8,969 nt of DNA, from assembly GCA_027082895.1 (NCBI GenBank), contig JALWTJ010000059.1:1-8969 (forward strand), written 5' to 3'. The notes under the pieces are model-generated. The model was not told the origin of the DNA. It saw only the letters and a list, made by a program, of their open reading frames with translations, and searched no databases. Origin of the DNA: Hyphomicrobiales bacterium (GTDB lineage Bacteria > Pseudomonadota > Alphaproteobacteria > Rhizobiales > Devosiaceae). The translations under genes were made by a program, and so were the position numbers. Of the stretch, positions 1 through 6,018 are shown in pieces (position 1 is the stretch's first letter; each line of letters opens with the position of its first letter).

Positions 1-24
1 GGGGGGCACAAACGCGCGCCCCCC
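1..24 (-). promoter_or_regulatory. Strong RNA hairpin just downstream of the capsid gene
   Basis: Six G at 1-6 pair with six C at 19-24, and C7 pairs with G18, giving seven perfect pairs. Read as minus-strand RNA the stem extends by a G-U, a C-G and another G-U pair, closing on a four-base CGUU loop. On the plus strand the two wobbles would be A-C mismatches, so the structure fits a transcript of the capsid operon. It begins 13 bases after the capsid stop codon. It could be an intrinsic terminator or a 3' stabilising or processing hairpin that lets the capsid be made in excess over later genes. Any U-tract would lie outside the window, so terminator function cannot be decided. Confidence 0.5.
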
Positions 25-37
25 ACGCACGGGAAAA

Positions 38-1291
38 TCAGCTCACGGAAAACTTGAGCAGCTTGATGGCGTCATAATCGTGCATGCCCCCTCCCACACG
101 CTTGGTGGTATAGAACTGCACGTAGGGCTTGTTGGAAAAGGGATCGCGCAGCACGTTGACGCCCCGGCGGTCCACGATGAGATAGCCACGGCTGAAATCA
201 CCAAAGGCAATGGAGGCACTGCCCGCGGCAATGTCGGGCATGTCCTCGGATTCCACCAGATCAAAACCCATCAGGGTTGCCCGTCCGCCGGCAACGCTGG
301 CGGGCTGCCACAGATAGTTGCCGCTGCTGTCCTTGAGCTTGCGGATCGCGGCCTGGGTCTGCCGGTTCATGACCCAGCTTGCATTCTGGCGGTAGCCGCT
401 CTTGAGCGCATACATCAGGTCGATAAGAACATCGCTCTCATCAGCGGCGGGGAAGGCTCCGGAAACGCCGGTGGCCACATAGCCCACATTGCCCCAGCTC
501 CAGGAGGATTGGGCCACCTGGGTGGCCTGCAGGAAGCCGGACGGCTTGTTTACCCCGTCACCATTGACGAAGGCCTGGGATTCCTGCTCGGCAAAGGCGG
601 TGTTGATTTCCCGGGCAATCCATTCCCCCACATCCACGGCGGCATCATCCAGAAAGGCTGCCGTTGCCGCGGGCATGGCGTAAAGCTCCATGGTGGGGAA
701 GGTCACCTCGGCAAGGGTCTGGGATGCGGTTTCGGGACGGGCGGCGGTTTCGCCAACCCACCCGACCGCGGGGCCGGAAACGGACACGGGCTGCTTGTAG
801 ACCGACGTGGAGATTTCCAGAACCCCGGCAATCGAGCGGATCGGGGAGATGGTGGTCAGAAGGCGGGTGATCTGGCTGGCCGTTTCATCCGGCACCAAAT
901 AGCCCCCGTCCGGGTTGGAGCCGATGGACAGGGATTTTTCCTCGCCCCGCTTCACATAGGCGGCAAAGGCATCCTTGTATTCCTGTCCGGTGGTGGGGGA
1001 AGTACCGGCTTCCAGAGCGGGGCGTTCACGCTCCACCATGGCGCGGTCAAGGGCGGACTTGTAGCCGTCAAGGGCGGCATCCAGCCGGGCCACCTTCTCC
1101 GCCGTCAGCGCATCGGCACCCATGCGGGTTTCCAGTTGTGCCAGGCGCTGGTCATTGGCCGACTTGAACTCTTCAAACGTGTGCATGAACTGGTCGAACA
1201 GGACGTTCAGATCACCGTTTCCGGCGACGGTAACGGCCTTGACTTCAAGCCTCTTTTTCTCAGGGGCAGCAGGGGATTTTTTCACGGTCAT
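38..1291 (-). CDS. HK97-fold major capsid protein, RcGTA g5-like
   Basis: This 417-residue protein builds the icosahedral head shell. Residues about 25-95 are charged, mostly helical and coiled-coil-like, as expected of the N-terminal delta (scaffolding) domain that the prohead protease removes. The mature region probably begins near residues 105-120, ahead of KSLSIGSNPDGGYLVP (119-134), a hallmark of this capsid family. Other family signatures are WVGETAARPET (178-188), FVNGDGVNKPSGFL (241-254), WVMNRQTQAAIRKLKD (306-321), NYLWQP (325-330), EDMPDIAAGS (349-358) and FYTTKRVGGG (393-402). The C-terminal part resembles RcGTA-type capsids as I remember them. Start: ATG with AAGGA (1297-1301) five bases upstream. 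It begins nine bases after the protease stop codon. The cleavage site is inferred, not seen. Confidence 0.95.
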   Translation of the reverse strand: MTVKKSPAAPEKKRLEVKAVTVAGNGDLNVLFDQFMHTFEEFKSANDQRLAQLETRMGADALTAEKVARLDAALDGYKSALDRAMVERERPALEAGTSPTTGQEYKDAFAAYVKRGEEKSLSIGSNPDGGYLVPDETASQITRLLTTISPIRSIAGVLEISTSVYKQPVSVSGPAVGWVGETAARPETASQTLAEVTFPTMELYAMPAATAAFLDDAAVDVGEWIAREINTAFAEQESQAFVNGDGVNKPSGFLQATQVAQSSWSWGNVGYVATGVSGAFPAADESDVLIDLMYALKSGYRQNASWVMNRQTQAAIRKLKDSSGNYLWQPASVAGGRATLMGFDLVESEDMPDIAAGSASIAFGDFSRGYLIVDRRGVNVLRDPFSNKPYVQFYTTKRVGGGMHDYDAIKLLKFSVS

Positions 1292-1300
1292 GGGGTTCCT

Positions 1301-1813
1301 TCATTGGTTGGACAGGAGAGAAATGGCAGCCGCGATCCTGTTCGCGGTACCGGCTGAGGCCTGATCTTTTTCGTCAGGCGGGGGGAGGGAGGCGAAAAGC
1401 GTTGAAATGCGCGCGCCCGGCATCATGGGAAAGGTGACGATGGATATTTCCCACAGGTCGATGGACAGCAGGTGCCGGTATCCGGTATCCGCATCCTTTC
1501 TGGCCCGGATGGTTCGGAAGCCGATGGACAGGCCACCAATGGCATTGCCCGCAACAAGGCTGACCAGTTCGCGGGCACGGGCAACATCGACAAGAAGTTC
1601 TGCCCGTATGCGCAGACCGGTTTCATCTTCCGCCGCTTCAACGATCCGGCCCACGGGCTCCTTGGGGTCATGCTGAAACAGCAGGGGAATATCGGGAGGC
1701 GGCCGCCGTTTCAGGGAGGCGGCAAAGGCGCCGGGGGCAATGATGTCGCCCCCCTGATCGGGAATGGCGAACAGGGCGGCATAGCCGGCAAATGCCGTTG
1801 CAGGGTTCGCCAT
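1301..1813 (-). CDS. HK97-family prohead protease, RcGTA g4-like
   Basis: This protein of about 170 residues is a head-maturation serine protease that removes the capsid delta domain during assembly. The fold signature begins almost at the N-terminus with FAGYAALF, then GGDIIAPGAFAASL. The likely catalytic histidine is in LLFQHDP (His48), the serine in GGLSIGF (Ser96), and the conserved acidic position in LWEISIVTFPM (Glu122). The start chosen is the ATG at 1811-1813, which overlaps the stop of the upstream 85-residue ORF as TGATG. An in-frame TTG at 1865-1867 would add 18 residues, but it has no convincing ribosome site and the extension is unlike the family. Neither start has a strong Shine-Dalgarno sequence, consistent with coupling to upstream translation. 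The gene lies directly before its substrate, the capsid. Confidence 0.92.
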   Translation of the reverse strand: MANPATAFAGYAALFAIPDQGGDIIAPGAFAASLKRRPPPDIPLLFQHDPKEPVGRIVEAAEDETGLRIRAELLVDVARARELVSLVAGNAIGGLSIGFRTIRARKDADTGYRHLLSIDLWEISIVTFPMMPGARISTLFASLPPPDEKDQASAGTANRIAAAISLLSNQ

Positions 1814-2070
1814 CAGGATTTGAGCGCCCGGGCGCCGGTGCGCACGGATGCAGAACGGGACCGGCAAACCGGGGGGCGACCCGTTGCCCCCTTGCGGGGA
1901 CGCGAGGCTCTCTTTCGCGATGCCGGGGTCTTTGCATTCTGGTGCAGCATTCCGGCCAGCATCCAGGTGAATTCGCGAAAGGTTTCCCGGGAATGGTGGC
2001 GGGAAGGCATTCGCGTTTCGGACTTTTGGCGCATGTTTTCAGACACTGTTTGCGGCGTTTTTTCGGGCAT
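1813..2070 (-). CDS. Possible 85-residue basic protein between 62-aa gene and protease
   Basis: I do not recognise this ORF. Its ATG comes four bases after the TGA of the 62-residue gene, and its TGA overlaps the protease ATG by one base (TGATG), a typical coupling arrangement. It is the only minus-strand frame that spans this otherwise empty interval of about 260 bases. The N-terminal half has a short aromatic and hydrophobic stretch (FREFTWMLAGML, about 34-45). The C-terminal half is very rich in Arg, Lys, Ser and Pro and would be strongly basic and probably disordered. By hand count about two thirds of its codons end in G or C, which looks weaker than in the neighbouring genes. A ribosome site is weak (GGGGAAG too far upstream). 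It could be a coupling or nucleic-acid-binding peptide, or non-coding spacer. Confidence 0.45.
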   Translation of the reverse strand: MPEKTPQTVSENMRQKSETRMPSRHHSRETFREFTWMLAGMLHQNAKTPASRKRASRPRKGATGRPPVCRSRSASVRTGARALKS

Positions 2071-2074
2071 GGGT

Positions 2075-2263
2075 TCAGGACTTCCCCTTGAAAAGCTTGT
2101 TCAGGTTGGCAATCTCGTTGACGAAGGCGTCAAAGCGCTTGTTGGCAATCACCAGTTCACGCAGGGACCAGACAAGCAGCGCGCTGGCGCCGCTGGCCCA
2201 CAAAAACAGGGCCAGATGGGCCAGATCGCCTCTTGTGGCGATGGTCTTGGTCAGTTCATCCAT
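2075..2263 (-). CDS. Small single-span membrane protein at the g3.5 position of the GTA-like module
   Basis: This 62-residue protein has a short N-terminus, one hydrophobic segment (about residues 15-37, rich in Leu, Ala and Trp) and a charged helical tail (NKRFDAFVNEIANLNKLFKG) that looks amphipathic. It is probably an inner-membrane protein. Its ATG overlaps the portal stop by eight bases (ATGGATGA), and a clear GGAGGA lies seven bases upstream, so the gene is well supported despite its size. RcGTA-like clusters carry a small gene, g3.5, at this position. I am placing this gene by context, not by a family match. Role unknown: it might tether early head assembly to the membrane or act in lysis or release, but nothing in the sequence proves either. 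Confidence 0.8.
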   Translation of the reverse strand: MDELTKTIATRGDLAHLALFLWASGASALLVWSLRELVIANKRFDAFVNEIANLNKLFKGKS

Positions 2264-3467
2264 TGCCGTTTCCTCCCCCCGGATATGGTTTTGCTGCCCC
2301 GCCCTTGCGCGGCGGAAGGCCGAGCAGGGCGCGCTTTTCTTCATCATCCAGAAAATCGGCATTGCCGACGCGCTGCCACAGGGCCGTCCGGTCCTCGCCA
2401 AGGGCTTCGATCCCCTCCAGCTGCGGCACCAGTTCAAGGGGCGCTTCATAGGCGGGTTGCAGCCATCCGGCGAGGGAACGGGCCACCCGGTTGACCAGGG
2501 GAACCACCGTGTGGCGCCAGAACACCCGGTTGGCTTCGGCAAAATTGGCATAGGTATTGTCACCGGGCAGGCCGAGCAGCATGGGGGGAACACCAAAGGC
2601 AAGGGCAATGTCCCGCGCCGCCGAATTCTTGGCCTCGATGAAATCCATGTCCCGCGGGCTCAGGGCCATGGACTTCCAGTCCAGTTCCCCTTCCAGCACC
2701 ATGGGCCGTCCGGCATTGGATGCGCCCTGAAAGCCGACTTCCAGTTCTTCCTTCAGGCGCTCGAACTGGGGCTTGCTCAGGTTCCCGTGGCGCCCGGAAT
2801 AGACCAGGGCCCCGGACGGGCGGGCGGCATTGTCCAGCAGGGACTTGTTCCAGTGGACCGCCGCATTGTGGGTGTCCAGTGCACACTGGGCTGCCTGCAG
2901 GGGCGACAGGCCATAATGGTCATCCAGGGGATGAAAAAGCTTGAGTTGCAGCACCCGGGGCACGGGCCTTGTCAGTTGCGAGAGGCGAACGGAGCGTCTG
3001 GAGGTGGTATATTCATAGGCCACCGGCCAGCCGTCTTCGCCCGGTGCCACACGCATGCGGTCCGGGCGCAGGGCATAAAGCCCTTTCACCCCTTCAGGGG
3101 TCAGAACCGCCTCCAGATAGGCATTGCCTGACGTGTACAGGTAGACGTAAAGCGCCTCGAACAGGTCGGCGCCGGACTGGCGCGGGTTCGGGCAGGCCAG
3201 CAACTGTTGCACGGGATGCTCGTGAAGGGGCTGTCCCCCCTCGTGCACGGCAAAGGGAATGCGAGTCGCCGCCTCCGCGATCAGGCGGATGCAGCGAAAC
3301 ACCACCGGGTTGCGAGCATAGCCCTGATTGACCAGGGACGCGAAACCGCGCCCGCTCCAGCTGGAGGATGTTCCCAGCATGGCAAACAGGGCCTGGGAAG
3401 ATATGGATTTGGTTTCATCGGGCGCGCGGGCAGACGCACCCAGCAGGCGTTGCCAGGGTAAAGCCAT
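2256..3467 (-). CDS. Phage/GTA portal protein, HK97 family, RcGTA g3-like
   Basis: This protein of about 403 residues forms the dodecameric ring at one head vertex through which DNA is pumped, docking the terminase and later the head-tail adaptor. Family features (numbered from the first of two tandem ATGs) include NPVVFRCIRLIAEAATRIPF (54-73), NAYLEAVL (116-123), LYALRPDRMRV (131-141), HPLDDHYGLSPLQAA (180-194), the helix around HWNKSLLDNAARPSG (206-220), and IALAFGVPPMLLG (288-300) followed by NTYANFAEANRVFWRHTVVP (305-324). The C-terminus is Gly- and Asn-rich. AAGGA at 3474-3478 lies only three bases from the ATG at 3468-3470 but six from the one at 3465-3467, so I chose the second. The gene begins 24 bases after the terminase stop, and its own stop lies inside the next gene. 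Confidence 0.94.
   Translation of the reverse strand: MALPWQRLLGASARAPDETKSISSQALFAMLGTSSSWSGRGFASLVNQGYARNPVVFRCIRLIAEAATRIPFAVHEGGQPLHEHPVQQLLACPNPRQSGADLFEALYVYLYTSGNAYLEAVLTPEGVKGLYALRPDRMRVAPGEDGWPVAYEYTTSRRSVRLSQLTRPVPRVLQLKLFHPLDDHYGLSPLQAAQCALDTHNAAVHWNKSLLDNAARPSGALVYSGRHGNLSKPQFERLKEELEVGFQGASNAGRPMVLEGELDWKSMALSPRDMDFIEAKNSAARDIALAFGVPPMLLGLPGDNTYANFAEANRVFWRHTVVPLVNRVARSLAGWLQPAYEAPLELVPQLEGIEALGEDRTALWQRVGNADFLDDEEKRALLGLPPRKGGAAKPYPGGGNGNG
2271..2276 (-). promoter_or_regulatory. Ribosome binding site of the 62-residue gene
   Basis: GGAGGA on the minus strand lies seven bases before the ATG at 2261-2263, inside the end of the portal gene. It is the best Shine-Dalgarno match in the head module, and it decides both the reality and the start of the small gene. 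Confidence 0.75.
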
Positions 3468-3473
3468 CATTGT

Positions 3474-3478
3474 TCCTT
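3474..3478 (-). promoter_or_regulatory. Ribosome binding site of the portal gene
   Basis: AAGGA on the minus strand precedes two consecutive ATG codons. The spacing is three bases to the first and six to the second, favouring initiation at 3465-3467. Confidence 0.55.
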
Positions 3479-3491
3479 GTTGTTCGTGCGG

Positions 3492-4790
3492 TCAGCCCGC
3501 CTGTTCCCAGAGCGAACGGACCCGGGGGGTCGGCAAATCCAGCAAAAGTGTCGTCAGCCCCCAGACCAGGGCATCCACGCGGTCCGGGGAGTGGCCGTTC
3601 GAACGACCGTCGGCACCAAAGGCGCACATTTCATCTTCCAAGGCACAAAGACCGGGTACATGGCGCACCAGGTGACGCTGATAAAGGGCCGCAACCGGCT
3701 CCGCCCGCACCCATTTCCCATGGCGGGCGCGAACCGGGATCACCGGCACGTCCGCATCGATCTGGGCAAGCATTTCATGCACCAGATCACCTCCCTGGTT
3801 GATCTCGACCACCACCGCGTCCGCCTCAAAGCGGTGAAAGGCCGCAATGGCAATTTCGGCCCAGCGCAGGGGGGACGCCGGCTTTAGGGTTTCATCGGCC
3901 AGCACATGGGCCCCTCTCCCTTCGGCAGAGGCAGCCGCAACGATGATGCCGCAGGCATCGGAGTTTTTCGTCGCGCTGACCGCGGGGTCAACGGCAACGA
4001 TAGTGCGCCCCAGTGCCCCGGTGACCTCGGAACGACACGCCTCCAGCTGGGCACGGGTCCACAGGGCATCTTCCCTGTCTTCGATCAGTTCCCCTTCCAG
4101 TTCCTGCCGGCCCAGAAAGGTGCCCTCATAGCGGGCCGTGACCGCGCTGAAAAAGCCGGGCGCCAGATTGTGACGGTTGTCCGCCGTGCGCATGCGCGTT
4201 ACCGCCGTACGCTGGTCGGCAAGCAAGCGGCGCACCAGGGGGGTGGGGCGCGGGGTGCTGGTCACGATCTGGCGGGGCCGGTGCCCCAGTCTGAGGGCAA
4301 ACTGCAACATGTCCCAGGCCTGTTCTGCATGGGACCACTTGGCCAGTTCATCGCACCAGGCGGCGGCAAACTGGGGGCCGCGAAACCGGTCCGGGTCCTG
4401 GGCGGCCATCAGGTGGGCCTCGGCGCCATTGGACCAGACCAGCCGGTTGCGCGACCGGTCGAACACGGGCCGTTGATCCGGGGCCCCCACGGCGAGAAGT
4501 CCGGACACCCCTTCCACCATCACGGCGCGCACCTCCGACATGGTTTCGTTGACCAGGGCGATGGGCGATACCGGGGGATGGCCCGGACTTCCCGTTGCCA
4601 GGGCGCGCACCCATTCGGCCCCCGCGCGGGTCTTGCCCGACCCCCTGCCCCCCAGGATGAACCAGGTGGTCCAGTCGGTGGGCGGGGGCAGTTGTTCCTT
4701 TCGCGCCCAGAATGCCCATTCATGTTGCAGGCGAACCAGTTCCTCCTCGGAAAGATGGTCGGCCAGGGTGCCCGCGCTATTCCTTTTCAA
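3492..4790 (-). CDS. Terminase large subunit (packaging ATPase/nuclease), RcGTA g2-like
   Basis: This 432-residue motor protein packages DNA into the prohead and cuts it. The N-terminal ATPase has Walker A GGRGSGKT (47-54), Walker B AAWCDELAKW with acidic Asp147-Glu148, and the coupling motif TSTPRP (177-182). The C-terminal RNase H-like nuclease shows its expected acidic residues: Asp268 in VAVDPAVS, Glu329 in VVVEINQGGD, and Asp403/Asp406 in SPDRVDALVWGL. Both domains look intact. The start is TTG at 4788-4790, overlapping the end of the small-terminase-like gene by 14 bases. No good ribosome site precedes it, and no ATG lies near the N-terminus before the conserved region, so expression probably depends on coupling. 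GTA terminases typically package host DNA with little sequence preference. Whether this one does cannot be read from the sequence. Confidence 0.95.
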   Translation of the reverse strand: MKRNSAGTLADHLSEEELVRLQHEWAFWARKEQLPPPTDWTTWFILGGRGSGKTRAGAEWVRALATGSPGHPPVSPIALVNETMSEVRAVMVEGVSGLLAVGAPDQRPVFDRSRNRLVWSNGAEAHLMAAQDPDRFRGPQFAAAWCDELAKWSHAEQAWDMLQFALRLGHRPRQIVTSTPRPTPLVRRLLADQRTAVTRMRTADNRHNLAPGFFSAVTARYEGTFLGRQELEGELIEDREDALWTRAQLEACRSEVTGALGRTIVAVDPAVSATKNSDACGIIVAAASAEGRGAHVLADETLKPASPLRWAEIAIAAFHRFEADAVVVEINQGGDLVHEMLAQIDADVPVIPVRARHGKWVRAEPVAALYQRHLVRHVPGLCALEDEMCAFGADGRSNGHSPDRVDALVWGLTTLLLDLPTPRVRSLWEQAG

Positions 4791-5259
4791 GGGCCGTCAG
4801 GCGCTGCGCAATCTTTTGGCGCAACCGGCGCATCTGCGGGCTGTCCACATGCCGGCTTTTCTTGCCGGATGTATCCGACCTGGCATCCAATGCAGACTTG
4901 GCATCCAGATCGGCCAGCTTTTCCAGGGTGCGCACCATCTGCCCCAGAAGGGCAATTTCCTTTTCACACGTCTGTTCCATGCTTGCCTGTTCCATTCTGT
5001 GCAACTGGTTTTCCAGCACGCGGTACATGCGTGCAATCAGGTCGGGCCGCGAAACCGTTTTCTTTCCCGTGGCGCGGCTTCGACCGGACGCACGGGCAGG
5101 CCAGCCCTGTTCGCGTTTCTTGCGCTGCAGGGCGGAACGGGAAACGGAATGGGCCTTGCAGATCTGGGCGACGGTGCGGTCCGACCCCACATATTCGGCC
5201 CGGATCTTCTGCCAGTCGGGCTGCGCGTCCCTTGTCAAAACCTGCAACCGCCCGTTCAT
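4777..5259 (-). CDS. Small-terminase-like HTH protein, first gene of the module (g1-like)
   Basis: This 160-residue protein is the promoter-proximal gene. Residues about 23-53 (YVGSDRTVAQICKAHSVSRS then KKREQGW) form a helix-turn-helix of the kind found in small terminase subunits and transposase-like DNA-binding proteins. It is followed by a basic linker (54-72) and a long amphipathic helical region (about 74-120) likely to drive oligomerisation, then a basic tail. This plan matches a small terminase, which recognises DNA and regulates the large subunit; RcGTA g1 has that role. Position directly upstream of, and overlapping, the large terminase supports the call. Start: ATG at 5257-5259 without a clear Shine-Dalgarno; a TTG seven codons downstream is possible. 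An alternative role as a transcription regulator cannot be excluded. Confidence 0.8.
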   Translation of the reverse strand: MNGRLQVLTRDAQPDWQKIRAEYVGSDRTVAQICKAHSVSRSALQRKKREQGWPARASGRSRATGKKTVSRPDLIARMYRVLENQLHRMEQASMEQTCEKEIALLGQMVRTLEKLADLDAKSALDARSDTSGKKSRHVDSPQMRRLRQKIAQRLTALEKE

Positions 5260-5385
5260 GAGAAAAGTTTGTGAGCCGGGGAATTTCTGCCCAACTCTGC
5301 GACGATGACAGAACTATAGCCGATCTGCGTGACGCGGGGACAAGTTTGGCACATTTGTTTTCCTGACGGCTATCCTTTCGGAGAA
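5260..5385 (-). promoter_or_regulatory. Putative promoter region of the head/packaging module
   Basis: This spacer separates the end of the ycgN-like gene from the first module gene. On the minus strand a TATAGT box (5313-5318) is preceded, after 19 bases, by TTGTCC (5338-5343), a plausible but suboptimal sigma70-like pair giving a leader of roughly 50 bases. An imperfect palindrome, CAAGTTTGGCACATTTG (5341-5357; 12 of 17 positions symmetric), overlaps the -35 element and might bind a regulator. I saw no TTAA-N7-TTAA CtrA site and no clear terminator for the upstream gene, so some read-through from ycgN is possible. Confidence 0.3.
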
Positions 5386-5874
5386 TCAATCGCCCGGATC
5401 CCAGCCCGGCCAGTCCACCGCGTGCCGCTCCCAGTCATCGGAATCGACATCTTCTTCATTCACGGTGCGCCCGCGTACCGATACGCCCACCTGCACCACG
5501 GTTTCAGGATCCCCCGAAACCAGGGGATGCCACCAGGCCAGCCCCCGGCCCTCGGCAAGGCGCCGATAGGCACATGTGGGGGGAATCCAGGCGATTTCCT
5601 GCACGTTCTGAACGGTCAGCTTGATGCAGTCAGGAACCTTCTGCTTGCGCCTCTTGTAGTCGGTGCATTGACAGGTGTTGGTATCGAGCAGCTTGCAGCG
5701 CACGTCGGAATGATAGATTTCACCGCTGTCCTCGTCCTCCAGCTTGATCAGGCAGCAGCGCCCGCAACCATCGCACAGGGCCTCCCACTCCTGCCCGTTC
5801 ATTTCGGCAAGGGACTTTTCCTCCCAGAAGGGTGGAGCGGAATTTCCTGCGTGGTTTTTCTTGTCTTCCGACAT
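5386..5874 (-). CDS. ycgN: YcgN-family (UPF0260) cysteine-cluster protein
   Basis: This 162-residue protein is of the typical family length. It begins with the conserved PFWEEKSLAEMNGQEWEALC region and carries a dense cysteine set: Cys34, Cys37, Cys40 and Cys41 in LCDGCGRCCLIKLED, then Cys60, Cys68, Cys70, Cys83 and Cys101. Related YkgJ/YcgN cysteine-cluster proteins are thought to bind metal, probably zinc or iron, but the biochemical role is not established. The conserved IPPTCAYRRLAEG and LAWWHPLVSGDP segments are present. It is predicted to be cytoplasmic, with no signal peptide or membrane segment. Start: ATG with GAGG (5882-5885) seven bases upstream. It is transcribed divergently from the penicillin-binding protein and is a host gene, not part of the packaging module. 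Confidence 0.93.
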   Translation of the reverse strand: MSEDKKNHAGNSAPPFWEEKSLAEMNGQEWEALCDGCGRCCLIKLEDEDSGEIYHSDVRCKLLDTNTCQCTDYKRRKQKVPDCIKLTVQNVQEIAWIPPTCAYRRLAEGRGLAWWHPLVSGDPETVVQVGVSVRGRTVNEEDVDSDDWERHAVDWPGWDPGD

Positions 5875-6018
5875 TCTTGTGCCTCAATGGCCGTCACAAT
5901 GGGGAATCGATGCTTGCATTTATGGCATGATATGGAAACATTGCATCGACAAATCGGTCCGGTGCACACGGTCGCGTACCCATGAACCGGTTCGAGCAAA
6001 CCTTTCCGGGACCCGGCG
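5875..6018. promoter_or_regulatory. Divergent intergenic region of ycgN and the PBP operon, with inverted repeat
   Basis: Promoters for both flanking genes must lie here or start from here. TCGATGC (5907-5913) and GCATCGA (5943-5949) form a perfect 7-base inverted repeat with 29 bases between the arms. The left arm adjoins a compact ATGC-TT-GCAT element (5910-5919), and TTGCAT occurs twice (5914-5919 and 5941-5946). The central part is noticeably AT-rich compared with the flanks. I could not find a convincing -35/-10 pair on either strand. The repeats may be operator half-sites shared by both directions. Confidence 0.3.

Noticed and set aside
80..1357. Long plus-strand ORF of 425 codons antisense to the capsid gene
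   Set aside because: It mirrors the codon pattern of the real capsid gene; the product is Gly/His-rich without recognisable domains, while the capsid frame carries clear family signatures.
1814..1867. N-terminal extension of the prohead protease from a TTG codon
   Set aside because: No ribosome site, the extension is unlike the family, and the TGATG overlap supports the later ATG.
2088..3131. Plus-strand ORF of 347 codons antisense to the portal gene
   Set aside because: Crosses the portal and the 62-residue gene, with no domain; an antisense artefact.
3906..5261. Plus-strand ORF of 451 codons antisense to both terminase genes
   Set aside because: Longer than the terminase itself, but of unnatural composition and spanning two convincing genes; typical of GC-rich antisense frames.
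5360..5388. Possible terminator after ycgN
   Set aside because: Only a three-base stem (TCC-GAAA-GGA) with no T-tract on the minus strand.
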